Shown here: positions 1-8,087 of the stretch, piece after piece
Layout: every line of letters begins with the position of its first letter
How positions within the stretch are numbered: position 1 is the stretch's first letter
DNA from: Blautia hominis
Lineage (GTDB): Bacteria > Bacillota > Clostridia > Lachnospirales > Lachnospiraceae
Assembly (NCBI GenBank): GCA_002270465.1
Contig: NQOF01000001.1
Coordinates: 312,501 to 376,500 of the forward strand
Reading direction: 5' to 3'
Length of the DNA stretch: 64,000 bases
Made by a program: the position numbers and the translations under genes
The notes under the pieces: generated by a model
The model's input: only the letters and a program-made list of their open reading frames with translations
What the model was told of the DNA's origin: nothing
The model's database searches: none

Positions 1-1141
1 TGATAAATAATTCTGCCGCCTGCTTTTTAGCACCTGTAAGCTTTGCATTATAAGCCTGCCCCCATGCGGATCCGCCTGGTGTTGCGGGATAATTTCCTTT
101 CCCTCCGTCTATTGCAGGCAGAACAGCCACGCCTGACTTTTCGATCACGCTTGTGTTATCACCTGCTGTTGCGATCAAAGTGGCAAAAGTCCAAGAACCA
201 TCCACATAAGAGGCATATTCTTCGTTCAGATACGGAGGCATAACTTCAAACTGGTCAATACTGTTCAGGTTTGTATTGAGATATTCTTTTTCTGCCAGCT
301 CTGCCATCTTCTCAACACCTTTGAGCATATCTTTGTCCAAGAATCCGTCCCCGGTGCCTTCCATAATATCTTCATACCATTTGCCGCCGGCCCCTCTGTC
401 TCCCATAGCTCCGAAAATACAGGAATTGGCAACCCACTGTCCGCTGTTTCCCACGCCTAAAGGTACATAACCTGCATCCTTAAGCTTGGCAAAGCAGTCC
501 ATCATATCCTCCCAGGTCTCGGGGAACTTCTCGTACCCAACAGATTTATAAATTTCCTTATTGTATATTACCAGAGAGCAGCAGAGATTCTGGAATGGCG
601 CGCCATAGTAATGACCGTCATACTCCATATCAAACAACACCTCGTCATCAAATTTTCCTGACCAATCCTTATCATTTTCAAAGAATTCATCAACTGCTCC
701 GATCTGTTCATTCTCCACCAGATTTGGAATCCATGCCCCTTTTACGTTAAACACGTCAGGGAGCGTATCTGCTGCCGCATACGTCATCATGATCGTCTGA
801 TAATCATCGTGTACAGAACCATCATAATTAACTTTTATATTGGGATAATCCTTCTCCAGTCTCTCAATGGCGCGGTTCAGCGCATAGGATTTTGCGTCTG
901 TCGTGCTGTCCAGAGGCCACATCATGGCAACATCCAGCGTTACTTCCTCTGTGAACTCCCCGCCCGCCTCTGCGTCAGCCTCAGGCTCCGTTTCTTTTTC
1001 TTCTTTATTTTCCGGCTTTTCTTCTTTTGCCTCCTCCTGTTTTGCTTCTGGCTCTTCCTGGGGTTCATCTGCAGAACCACATGCGGTCAGCATAGAACAG
1101 ACCATAACACCTGCCAATAACACAGCAATTCTTTTTCTCAT
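1..1141 (-). CDS. Sugar ABC transporter substrate-binding lipoprotein (3' end outside the window)
   Basis: The reading frame starts at 1141 (GGGAGG ribosome binding site just upstream) and stays open to the window edge, giving about 380 residues of a longer protein. The N-terminus is a lipoprotein signal peptide: MRKR, a hydrophobic stretch, then the lipobox LTAC with the cysteine at about residue 20. A long Glu/Lys-rich linker follows, then a fold typical of extracellular solute-binding proteins (family 1): a VTLDVAMMWP-like first strand and a region with YAAADTLPDVF. Such proteins sit on the outer face of the membrane and deliver sugars or oligosaccharides to an ABC permease. It begins 15 bases after the beta-mannosidase stop, so it is the third gene of that operon and a beta-mannoside ligand is inferred. 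The permease genes would lie further left, outside the window. Confidence 0.85.
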   Translation of the reverse strand, partial: MRKRIAVLLAGVMVCSMLTACGSADEPQEEPEAKQEEAKEEKPENKEEKETEPEADAEAGGEFTEEVTLDVAMMWPLDSTTDAKSYALNRAIERLEKDYPNIKVNYDGSVHDDYQTIMMTYAAADTLPDVFNVKGAWIPNLVENEQIGAVDEFFENDKDWSGKFDDEVLFDMEYDGHYYGAPFQNLCCSLVIYNKEIYKSVGYEKFPETWEDMMDCFAKLKDAGYVPLGVGNSGQWVANSCIFGAMGDRGAGGKWYEDIMEGTGDGFLDKDMLKGVEKMAELAEKEYLNTNLNSIDQFEVMPPYLNEEYASYVDGSWTFATLIATAGDNTSVIEKSGVAVLPAIDGGKGNYPATPGGSAWGQAYNAKLTGAKKQAAELFI

Positions 1142-1156
1142 TTTTTTCCTCCCAAT

Positions 1157-3664
1157 TTACATTATATTTTTACCGATGTCGTTTACATTTTCAAAAAACA
1201 ATTGTTTTTTCAGCTCTTCCATTGAAATCTGGCGCCGAAGACTTCTTTTCTCTACCTCCACTCTTTTCGTTCTTCCCGGTGAAAGGTCGAAGCAATTATC
1301 CGAAAATTCGCAGTCATTATTTTCCATATCCATCTTTATGCATTTTGTAAAACAAGAAGTCTGAATATTTAGAACATACTTTTCCTTCTCTTCCTGTACA
1401 TCAACCATAAATTGGGGATGCAGGAATTGAAAATGCTTTGGTTTTACAAACAGATATGTATCCTCACAGAGGATTTCCCCATCTCGGCTGTATAAAAATA
1501 ACTCCAGATAATATTTCTTCCGCTCTTCCTCCTCTATTTCCTTTGACCAGTCTATTTCCTGAAAAACAGCGGAAGAAGATCCTTCTGCCTGTATTATCTT
1601 TTCCCAGCTTTTTACTGTATTCCCTGCCGAATCTTTCAATGCCCACGCAAGCTTTGCTGTAAATCCCCGAGGGGAGTCATTTACCACGAATATCTCCATT
1701 CTCCGTGATTCAAACCTATCCTCCTTCACACACAAGATGGCTTGTCTGAAAAAACGTCTGGCATAATAATGCAGAACCTTCAAACGGTATTCATAATCAA
1801 TGCCGGACCAGCTTGTTCCGGGAAAACAGTCTACGATCTGCCAGTAAAGCGCCCCCATACATCTTGGCTTCATGCTTCGGAAATGACAGGTTCCGTATTT
1901 GATCCCCTCCGCCTGTGCATACTGGGATGCAAAAATGTATTCCTGAAATGTCCGGGGAGCCTGTACCTCCTGGAAGATATAATTCATAATTTTTCCGTTG
2001 CCCATATTGCAGTAATTATCACTGCAGTGCTGCATATGATCCATGACTTCCGAATTAGGGCTCATGTCCTCCGGTTCCAGATAACTGCGCAATGTTTTGA
2101 AATTTTGAAAAGATTCCAGACCAAATTCACTGATAAACCGCCCTGTACAGTCTCTGTAAAAAGTATACGGTTTTGCAGGAAGATACCACACATACCAACA
2201 GTGTACATCCCCTTTTGCATATCCATTCGGATCATCATACCCCCCTCCGCTGGACGGTGAGCTGGGCCAGAACAGTCTGTCCGGATCATATTTCCGAACC
2301 ACTTCAGCCAAATGCACCTCATACTGCTGCAGATTCTTCATTCTCAGCTCCTGGGTCAGCCCTTCTGCCTGGTGCTCATAGTCATGAAACCATTCATTTT
2401 CGTTATTTCCACACCAAAGCGCAAGGCAGGCATGATTGCGAAGCCGGATCACATTGTCTTTCACCTCTTCCCTGATATCTGCAAGAAATGCATCATCTGA
2501 AGGATATAAGGCACAGGCGAACATCAGATCCTGCCAGATTAAAATCCCGTTTCTGTCGCAAAGATCATACAGTTCATCGTCAGGATACACCGCCCCGCCC
2601 CATATACGGATACAGTTGTAATTGGCCTCCTTACAGAGACGTATCAATTCCCGGTGTCGCTGTCCCCGGCAGGCTGTCAGGAATTTATCCGGAGGAGTAT
2701 AACTTGCTCCTTTGGCAAAAACGGGGATGCCATTTACATAAAAGGCAAAAGTTTCTCCAAAGGAATCCTCTTCTCTTCTCACTTCTATCGTACGAAGCCC
2801 CACAAAGAAATGCTTCTCTTCCCATTCATCCCTGCACTGCATTCTGATGCAGATCTCATACAGGGGCTGCTCTCCATATCCATTTGGCCACCAAATCTCA
2901 GGATTCTCAATCTCCATCCAGGTTTCTGCCAAAGACTCCCGGAATCTTATCTGTTTTCGGGATAGTTCCGTTCCCTGCGGGCTGTATAGAATAATGCTTA
3001 CATCTGCTTCATCGCATACCGTATCTGACAATACCTCTGTTTTTAAGAAAACCCTTCCCTCTTCATGTCTCTGCCGGGTATAAATATGCCCTATTCCTGC
3101 CTTATCATATGCCTCTATGTATACGTCTCTCCAAATCCCCAAATCTGGCACATTCGGCTCTGCATCCCACCCAAAAGAACTGTGAGTCTTCCGTATCTGC
3201 GAAAATCCGTGGGGACTGGCCGTGTTAAATTCAGGAAGAGGATGTTTTCTGTGCTGCTCCTCTATATAGCGCACCGGTGAATATAGTGTAATGTGCAGCA
3301 GGTTTTCCCCCTCTTTCAGTATCCCCTTTACCGGAAAGCGGTATGTGCGGTGCATATTCTGTGTCCGGGCAACCTTTACTCCATTCAGATAAATATCCGC
3401 TATGGTGTCAATCCCCTCAAACACCAGAATCTGTTTTTCCCTGAACAGCACATCCTCCTGTACTTTAAAGCACAGCTCATACTCATAATCATTTTTTGCC
3501 AGCTCTTGAAATTCTCTGTCCTGGAAACGATAAAAGGGCTTCTTAATCCTCCCTTCCTTTATCATATCCAAAAACAAGGTACCGGGCACTTCTGCATCGT
3601 GCCATTCTTTCTCCCGGGTATCTCTATACTGCCATTTGCAGCCTCCCAGTCTTTGTACGATCAT
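1157..3664 (-). CDS. Glycoside hydrolase family 2 beta-mannosidase
   Basis: An 835-residue cytoplasmic enzyme with no signal peptide. It has the GH2 layout: an N-terminal jelly-roll sugar-binding domain (about 1-190), an immunoglobulin-like domain, then a TIM barrel from about 305. In the barrel the WCGNNENEW motif gives the acid/base glutamate (about E422) and ISEFGLES gives the nucleophile (about E513), as in beta-mannosidases rather than beta-galactosidases or glucuronidases. Length agrees with the family (about 800-900). It hydrolyses non-reducing-end beta-mannose from manno-oligosaccharides or beta-mannosyl glycans. It lies 16 bases after the lyxose/mannose isomerase gene and 15 bases before the binding protein, so the three are probably co-transcribed. 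Beta-mannosidase is the best call; exact glycan preference cannot be read from sequence. Confidence 0.9.
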   Translation of the reverse strand: MIVQRLGGCKWQYRDTREKEWHDAEVPGTLFLDMIKEGRIKKPFYRFQDREFQELAKNDYEYELCFKVQEDVLFREKQILVFEGIDTIADIYLNGVKVARTQNMHRTYRFPVKGILKEGENLLHITLYSPVRYIEEQHRKHPLPEFNTASPHGFSQIRKTHSSFGWDAEPNVPDLGIWRDVYIEAYDKAGIGHIYTRQRHEEGRVFLKTEVLSDTVCDEADVSIILYSPQGTELSRKQIRFRESLAETWMEIENPEIWWPNGYGEQPLYEICIRMQCRDEWEEKHFFVGLRTIEVRREEDSFGETFAFYVNGIPVFAKGASYTPPDKFLTACRGQRHRELIRLCKEANYNCIRIWGGAVYPDDELYDLCDRNGILIWQDLMFACALYPSDDAFLADIREEVKDNVIRLRNHACLALWCGNNENEWFHDYEHQAEGLTQELRMKNLQQYEVHLAEVVRKYDPDRLFWPSSPSSGGGYDDPNGYAKGDVHCWYVWYLPAKPYTFYRDCTGRFISEFGLESFQNFKTLRSYLEPEDMSPNSEVMDHMQHCSDNYCNMGNGKIMNYIFQEVQAPRTFQEYIFASQYAQAEGIKYGTCHFRSMKPRCMGALYWQIVDCFPGTSWSGIDYEYRLKVLHYYARRFFRQAILCVKEDRFESRRMEIFVVNDSPRGFTAKLAWALKDSAGNTVKSWEKIIQAEGSSSAVFQEIDWSKEIEEEERKKYYLELFLYSRDGEILCEDTYLFVKPKHFQFLHPQFMVDVQEEKEKYVLNIQTSCFTKCIKMDMENNDCEFSDNCFDLSPGRTKRVEVEKRSLRRQISMEELKKQLFFENVNDIGKNIM

Positions 3665-3680
3665 AGACAGTCCCCACTTC

Positions 3681-4226
3681 TCAATCTTCTATTGTTGTAA
3701 ATCTTGATATCTCAGGGTCAGTATAGACATCCGTTCCGTCTTCGCTGTAAGAGGAAAATTCCGAAACCACAGCGCCGCTTGGTCCTGCCTGGAACCAATG
3801 CTTTGTATTCGGTGCCAACGTGTATTGCTCCCCCTGCTTTAAAACAATTTCATGCCAGACTGTATACACATCTTCCTTTCCCGCCGGAATTTTGGCTTTC
3901 GGATTCAGTGTCGGTTCACCAGGAACATGAACATACACTTCCCCATAACGACAGCGGAAAGTCTCTTCTTTTCCCGGATTATCCGGTCCAAGCGGCGGGT
4001 GTCTGTGTTCTGCACAAATTTGACCCGGAAGCATTGGCAGTTCTTTGGCACAGCATCTCTTTGTATTTACATAAACATGCAGCATAAGGCCTTCATGGTA
4101 AGGATCATTTAAGCCAAAATCTGTGACTTCCATCCTTTCTTCCTCTTCCGGCGTCAGATAAATACCGGCCTTTTTCATCAGTTCCAGCCCTTCACTTTTA
4201 ATCTGATCATATTCGCTTCTCTTCAT
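3681..4226 (-). CDS. D-lyxose isomerase (cupin; also isomerises mannose)
   Basis: A 181-residue cupin. The start at 4226 is chosen because GAGGAG lies just upstream; an alternative start ten codons earlier falls inside a palindromic operator-like site. The cupin metal-binding motif is visible as AEHRHPPLGP followed by a downstream EETFRCRYGE, and a later HEIVLKQGE...PNTKHWFQ segment, matching D-lyxose ketol-isomerases (EC 5.3.1.15). The family converts D-lyxose to D-xylulose and D-mannose to D-fructose with a divalent metal. As first gene of an operon with a beta-mannosidase and a sugar-binding protein, its working substrate here is plausibly mannose released by the hydrolase (inference). Confidence 0.88.
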   Translation of the reverse strand: MKRSEYDQIKSEGLELMKKAGIYLTPEEEERMEVTDFGLNDPYHEGLMLHVYVNTKRCCAKELPMLPGQICAEHRHPPLGPDNPGKEETFRCRYGEVYVHVPGEPTLNPKAKIPAGKEDVYTVWHEIVLKQGEQYTLAPNTKHWFQAGPSGAVVSEFSSYSEDGTDVYTDPEISRFTTIED

Positions 4227-4239
4227 TACCTTCTCCTCT

Positions 4240-4441
4240 GTGTCATATGACACCAACTTTTCTTTTGTTTAGTTGCCATTCATTTTTCAGATGCATCTAT
4301 AAAAACGAACTTTTTTGTTTATAACTGCATATTATCACAAATATTTCTACTGGTCAATTGTGATTTTTTCACAATTTTAGAGTGAAATTTTCTACACATG
4401 GGATTATTTCCAATTTTTACCAATTGTGTCATTTGACACAA
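4240..4441 (-). promoter_or_regulatory. Promoter and paired operators of the mannoside operon
   Basis: On the minus strand TTGACC (4352-4357) and TAATAT (4329-4334) are separated by 17 bases, giving a strong sigma-A-type promoter with a leader of about 95 bases. Two near-identical palindromes flank it: GTGTCATATGACAC at 4240-4253, 13 bases before the isomerase start, and TTGTGTCATTTGACACAA at 4424-4441, upstream of the promoter. A third inverted repeat, AATTGTGA/TCACAATT (4356-4376), overlaps the -35 box. This looks like repression by looping plus a second factor; the regulators are not in the window. No gene is seen in 4442-4690. Confidence 0.7.
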
Positions 4442-4690
4442 GCAGTAATTCAGAGATAGCAGCCACAAGAAATTCGGACAACAGATATAAAAATATTTCT
4501 GTTCCGACCGCACGGAAATCAGCGCAAGAGAAGAATATGAATACTGAAAGAGAAAATATTGAGCCAATCTGCAATGCAAAATTTTGAAAAGGGAAAAGGA
4601 TCGAATGATGGACTTGGCCAGAAATAAAACTTTAACAAAGGACAAAGATTTGAAAAAAGATACGGATGGAGGAAGGAAGAAAGGTACTTA

Positions 4691-4722
4691 GAAAAAACAA
4701 AAAACCCTTGAAAATTCAAGGG
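4691..4722 (-). terminator. Original host terminator of tRNA-Thr, left behind at attL
   Basis: An 8-bp stem CCCTTGAA/TTCAAGGG (4705-4722) with a very short loop. On the minus strand it is followed by a T-rich run. It sits directly below the tRNA 3' fragment at attL. A near copy lies below the complete tRNA at attR. Confidence 0.75.
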
Positions 4723-4728
4723 CTTTCC

Positions 4729-4773
4729 TCAAGCTGCCTAGCGGATTTGAACCGCCGACCTCCGCCTTACCAA
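4729..4773. repeat. attL core (tRNA-Thr 3' end fragment)
   Basis: This 45-base segment is identical to 42705-42749, which covers the 3' part of the intact tRNA-Thr gene up to the anticodon region. Similarity breaks after position 4773 here and 42749 there. It marks the left prophage junction and is a broken tRNA copy, not a functional tRNA. Confidence 0.93.
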
Positions 4774-4890
4774 TCTCAAAATTTACTTTTTACAGCATAT
4801 CGTAACTTTCATGAATGCCCTTTTTATAAGGCTTTAGAGAATTTCCATTTATATGTCTTTTTATGATTTACTCTGTTTTTTCATAACTTT

Positions 4891-4909
4891 GTTAGTCAAA
4901 TGTTAGTCA
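4891..4909 (+). promoter_or_regulatory. Integrase arm-type sites, left arm
   Basis: Two direct copies of GTTAGTCA at 4891-4898 and 4902-4909, 11 bases apart, about 120 bases inside attL. The same pair with the same spacing lies inside attR at 42606-42624. This is how arm-binding sites of lambda-type integrases are laid out; binding itself is inferred. Confidence 0.6.
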
Positions 4910-4965
4910 AATATATAAGTAAAACACCTCGGGTAGAGTATTGTCGCCAGGGCGTTTTATATGTA

Positions 4966-5178
4966 TTATACTGATTTTCTTCTTCTAATTCGCTCCTCTC
5001 TTTTTCCCTGTATCACTCCATAAGTATATGCCTGAGATAGAAGAAAACACACATCCTCAATACAATTATTTCCATCCTGTAATGTGATAACTTTGAAAAA
5101 TTCTCCTATACTCGTATTAACATATCCTACACAAGGCTGGAATCTATTAATTCGTATTTCATCATAAATATCTCTCAT
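4966..5178 (-). CDS. Small hypothetical prophage protein
   Basis: A 70-residue protein of unknown function, MRDIYDEIRINRFQP at the start and a basic tail (KREERIRRRK). The start at 5178 is preceded by GGAGG at 10 bases; the upstream ATG at 5202 lacks such a site. No transmembrane segment or recognisable motif. It is the outermost gene at the attL end, transcribed toward the junction. An imperfect hairpin (4921-4958, arms AAAACACC/GGCGTTTT) just past its stop could be its terminator. Genes at this position in temperate phages are often expressed in the lysogen, but a role cannot be assigned. Confidence 0.55.
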   Translation of the reverse strand: MRDIYDEIRINRFQPCVGYVNTSIGEFFKVITLQDGNNCIEDVCFLLSQAYTYGVIQGKREERIRRRKSV

Positions 5179-5280
5179 TATTAAGCAACCTCCATTTTTC
5201 ATTATCCAATAACTATTTTTTAATCAGAATACTCATAATAAGCATGTGGAGCACCATACTTACTTATTTTGCTCATTTTC

Positions 5281-5307
5281 ATGACTAATTTTTTATAAAT
5301 TAGTCAT
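5281..5307. repeat. Perfect 11-bp inverted repeat in the attL-proximal gap
   Basis: Arms ATGACTAATTT (5281-5291) and AAATTAGTCAT (5297-5307) with a five-base loop. The arms contain TTAGTCA, seven bases of the GTTAGTCA arm-site motif found elsewhere at both prophage ends, so it may be an extra integrase or excisionase site, or a regulator site. The rest of 5179-5474 is AT-rich and shows no gene. Confidence 0.45.
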
Positions 5308-5474
5308 ATTAACGCCCCTCCTTTTTATCCCAAATTCTATATTTTAGCTCTCCTCTACAAAGATACACCCTCTGTACAGCAACATACCTATGAGTAAAAT
5401 GACATTAATTAAACGTTGCGCGCATAAAGCAGCGCAAAAAGAGTGTTTTGGCTCTGTTTCTTATATTATATGAA

Positions 5475-5518
5475 ATAGTTTTCACTCTGTCAAGCAAAAT
5501 AGATAGTTTTCACTCTGT
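5475..5518 (+). promoter_or_regulatory. Direct-repeat operator candidates upstream of the XRE gene
   Basis: Two perfect copies of ATAGTTTTCACTCTGT at 5475-5490 and 5503-5518, 28 bases apart, about 50-90 bases before the XRE gene start at 5565. A TATTAT box lies at about 5539. Position and regularity suggest autoregulation by that protein (inference). Confidence 0.5.
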
Positions 5519-5564
5519 TATTTTTATGGATTATGTGGTATTATATTTTTATGGAGGTATTACT

Positions 5565-6038
5565 ATGGCAACAATAGGTGAAAATATTAAATATTTTAGA
5601 AAACAAAAAAAAATGACGCAAAAAGAACTAGCCACATTAGTGGGCGTAAATGAAGTCACTATAAGAAGCTATGAATTAGGCAAATACAACCCTAAAATAA
5701 ATATTTTAACAAGATTAAGTATTGCATTTGATTGCAAAGTAACAGATTTAATGGATGAAGAAAAAAAGAAATATTATCGTATGTTTGATGAATCCAAAAT
5801 AAATGTTACCCATTCAATCTCAACTGATAGAAAAAGAGAACTACTATTTACTGAACTATTTAAAACATTAAATTATCAAATACAAAAAAGCGATAATCAA
5901 GAATTAATCATCACCGATGATCAGGGCGTCAGCTTTTCAGTAAGTAAAAACACATTCGCTGAAATTATAAATCGATGCAATAAAGACATTAAGTATAATC
6001 TAGATAAGTTTCTTAAAGATTCCAGAATTATAAAATAA
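5565..6038 (+). CDS. XRE-family DNA-binding regulator, prophage cargo
   Basis: A 157-residue protein read opposite to the neighbouring lysis and tail genes. The start at 5565 is preceded by GGAGG; an upstream in-frame extension in the open frame looks non-coding. Residues about 3-60 form an XRE helix-turn-helix (MTQKELATLVGVNEVTIRSYE then YNPKINILTRLSIAF). The C-terminal 90 residues are Lys/Asp/Asn-rich and show no peptidase motif. It sits between the endolysin and attL, a usual location for genes expressed from the lysogen, and is clearly more AT-rich than the structural genes, suggesting separate acquisition. Two direct repeats upstream may be its operators. Target genes are unknown. Confidence 0.8.
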   Translation: MATIGENIKYFRKQKKMTQKELATLVGVNEVTIRSYELGKYNPKINILTRLSIAFDCKVTDLMDEEKKKYYRMFDESKINVTHSISTDRKRELLFTELFKTLNYQIQKSDNQELIITDDQGVSFSVSKNTFAEIINRCNKDIKYNLDKFLKDSRIIK

Positions 6039-6164
6039 CTGTAAGCCCCGACTCATTGAACCGTACACTCTCAAAATCAGATTTGAACATCAATGTTTGG
6101 AAAACAATTCATGAGTACCGGGGCTATTATTATGCCACAAACTCGACGTCGAGCCAGGCTGTTA

Positions 6165-7142
6165 TCATGCGACCAAACTCATAAATGTATTGCGTCCTGC
6201 GATGCCATCCACTGTAAGCCCGTGGTCCTTCTGATACTGCCGCACTGCAGCTTCCAGGCCAGAGCCAAAACTGCCAGGGCACTCTACTCCATTTGGGTTG
6301 TAGCCTTTGAGCATGAGCAGGATCTCGAGGGCTGTCACCATGTACTGACACTCTCCCCTGCAAACAAAGTGGCTGCCTAATGCCTGTAGGGTCATTGCCC
6401 CCAGGATACCGTCTATAGCCAGGCCCGCCCGGTAATCCATATTTAGACCTGTCTGCAGCACCATCACTGCCCCTTTGCGGGTCTTCGGACCGTCGTAGCC
6501 ATCTACGGGAATTCCGGCGCCAGTGAAGTTATTACAGTGGATCTGCCCGTCCCTGATCACAGCGTTGCCGCCCGTTGTTGCCGGCTTACTGGTATTCGGT
6601 TTGGACGCGGGAGCGGATGCCTGTCCAGCTACAATACTCCAATCAAGTCTAGCAAACTTTGTTCCCGGCAGATTGCTGTTATAGTACCCTTTACTGCACA
6701 CTCCGCCGCCATTGGCAATAATAGTGCTGCCACCGCTGGTGTTGCCTTCAATGGTGGTAAAATAGTCCCCGTTGACACCAGTCACAATGCCTGTATGGGT
6801 AAATATACCTCCATGCTTAAACATCACGATATCGCCAACCTGCGGATTGGCATAGTTGTTAAACTTCCCGGCCAGCGTGGGTACATATACATAGGGCCAG
6901 TGCTTCAGCATCTTTTCTGCGGCCGCCTGTCCAAATGCCCGCATCAGCACCCAGGATACAAATGCTGCACACCAGGGCTGTGCCTGATAGTCCGGCATAA
7001 TGTCACGCCAGTATTTTGTGTAATTGGCGCTTCCGGCGTTGGCCGTCTTGCTGTCCAGACTATTACCGTTACGCTTTTCCAGGTATCCAACCTCTGCTCT
7101 GGCAATCTGAATCACCTTATTGATTGCTTCTGTTTTTGTCAT
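6165..7142 (-). CDS. Endolysin: CHAP-type amidase/peptidase with peptidoglycan-binding repeats
   Basis: A 325-residue lysin. The start at 7142 follows AAAGGA at a good spacing; the longer frame adds an Arg-rich stretch with no support. The N-terminal domain (about 1-160) is of CHAP/NlpC-P60 type: the catalytic Cys is in QPWCAAFVSWV, the His in GGIFTHTGIVTG, then TIEGNTS. A Pro/Ala/Thr linker at about 175-195 leads to two peptidoglycan-binding-like regions, the last with AAVRQYQKDHGLTVDGIAG. No signal peptide, so export depends on the holin immediately upstream. It would hydrolyse host peptidoglycan at the end of the lytic cycle. Confidence 0.92.
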   Translation of the reverse strand: MTKTEAINKVIQIARAEVGYLEKRNGNSLDSKTANAGSANYTKYWRDIMPDYQAQPWCAAFVSWVLMRAFGQAAAEKMLKHWPYVYVPTLAGKFNNYANPQVGDIVMFKHGGIFTHTGIVTGVNGDYFTTIEGNTSGGSTIIANGGGVCSKGYYNSNLPGTKFARLDWSIVAGQASAPASKPNTSKPATTGGNAVIRDGQIHCNNFTGAGIPVDGYDGPKTRKGAVMVLQTGLNMDYRAGLAIDGILGAMTLQALGSHFVCRGECQYMVTALEILLMLKGYNPNGVECPGSFGSGLEAAVRQYQKDHGLTVDGIAGRNTFMSLVA

Positions 7143-7193
7143 ACATATTTCCTTTCTCCGGCTGTTGCGCCGGCGCAAAATAAAAGAGAGCGA

Positions 7194-7400
7194 TCACTCG
7201 CCCTCTGTCTTCAGCTCTGGTAATCCTGCCAGGGATGTCAGCAAGGACACCACTCCTGCCAGGACAGATGCAGATACAACCATGATTCCGTTTACGTCGT
7301 TCAGCACCGCCGCCGTCCCAATGGTTGCAACAGCGGTCTGCGCCATAGTCTTGATTGCCCTTACTCCTGCGGCCTTCGCCCATTTCTTCCAATCCTTCAT
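7194..7400 (-). CDS. Holin, r1t-like family
   Basis: A 68-residue membrane protein. A basic amphipathic start (MKDWKKWAKAAGVRAIKTMAQT) is followed by two hydrophobic segments, about 20-38 and 42-60, and an acidic tail. This is the pattern and sequence style of the phage r1t holin family. It opens the cytoplasmic membrane so the endolysin encoded just downstream can reach the wall. Confidence 0.85.
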   Translation of the reverse strand: MKDWKKWAKAAGVRAIKTMAQTAVATIGTAAVLNDVNGIMVVSASVLAGVVSLLTSLAGLPELKTEGE

Positions 7401-7402
7401 AA

Positions 7403-7705
7403 CTATTCCTTCCTTTCTTCAGTACCCACCAGCTCATCAATCCTGTGGTGGGCGGACTTCGTTTTCTGCTCTACGATAATCATCCGCTCTGTGAGACTCG
7501 TTACCTCACGTTTTACAGCGGTTATGTCATATTTGATGTCCTTCACATCATTTCCTATGGCATCCAGCTTTACGTTGATAGTAGCTGTCTCTACGGCCTT
7601 CTTTTCAACCTCTGAAAAATCCTGCTTCTTTGAATTTTTCAGGGAAGAAAGAAGGACCGTTACTACGGAAATAATGCTGATAAGTAATGCAATGTCAATC
7701 TTCAC
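7403..7705 (-). CDS. Membrane-anchored coiled-coil phage protein near the lysis cassette
   Basis: A 100-residue protein assuming the GTG start at 7705, which has GAGGGG just before it. One N-terminal transmembrane helix (about residues 4-22) is followed by a long Lys/Glu/Asp-rich heptad region with ITAVKREVTSLTERMIIVEQK, likely a coiled coil. It ends three bases before the holin start. Function is not established: candidates are a lysis accessory protein (XhlA-like, though XhlA has its helix at the C-terminus) or a spanin-like regulator. The location argues for a role in lysis. Confidence 0.65.
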   Translation of the reverse strand: MKIDIALLISIISVVTVLLSSLKNSKKQDFSEVEKKAVETATINVKLDAIGNDVKDIKYDITAVKREVTSLTERMIIVEQKTKSAHHRIDELVGTEERKE

Positions 7706-7787
7706 ATTGTGGCCCCTCACTTTCCCCTGATTTTGAGTATAAAAATAGAACCGTCTCCGGTCCTGCTCTAATCCCTTCCATATTCGG

Positions 7788-8072
7788 TTACTCCACTACT
7801 GGGGCTTCCGGTTCCGGGTCAACGGGTGTTTCTGGTTCGGGGTCCGGGGCAGGCTCAGGAGTTGGCTCTGGCTCCGGTTCCGGTGTCGGTTCCGGTTCTA
7901 TTGGCTCTGGCTCCGGTAATGGTTCTACCAGCATCCCGGTAAGCTCAACGTATTCGTCATCCGTGATCCGATTCATCATCAGGAACAGGTCAAGCTTATT
8001 GTACATGTCATCATACTCATAGCGGTTGTTCTCAATCAGCAGTTTGCAGTTTTTGTAGGTTCGTGTGTTCAT
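7788..8072 (-). CDS. Short tail-fibre-associated protein with Pro-Glu repeat tail
   Basis: A 94-residue protein; the ATG at 8072 is chosen because AAGGAG is seven bases upstream. The first 50 residues (MNTRTYKNCKLLIENNRYEY... MMNRITDDEYVELTGML) resemble small XkdX-like proteins that commonly lie just after receptor-binding genes in Clostridia phages. The last 40 residues are almost pure Pro-Glu repeats ending EAPVVE, with a matching DNA tandem repeat. It lies ten bases after the large tail fibre gene. A structural or chaperone role is inferred. Confidence 0.6.
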   Translation of the reverse strand: MNTRTYKNCKLLIENNRYEYDDMYNKLDLFLMMNRITDDEYVELTGMLVEPLPEPEPIEPEPTPEPEPEPTPEPAPDPEPETPVDPEPEAPVVE

Positions 8073-8087
8073 AGTCATTCTCCTTTT

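Noticed and set aside
4319-4719. Minus-strand frames between the mannoside operon and attL
   Set aside because: They run over the predicted promoter, operators and tRNA terminator, are Phe/Ser-rich and lack ribosome binding sites.
4729-4773. A second tRNA gene at attL
   Set aside because: Only the 3' part is present; the D arm, anticodon and 5' acceptor are missing.
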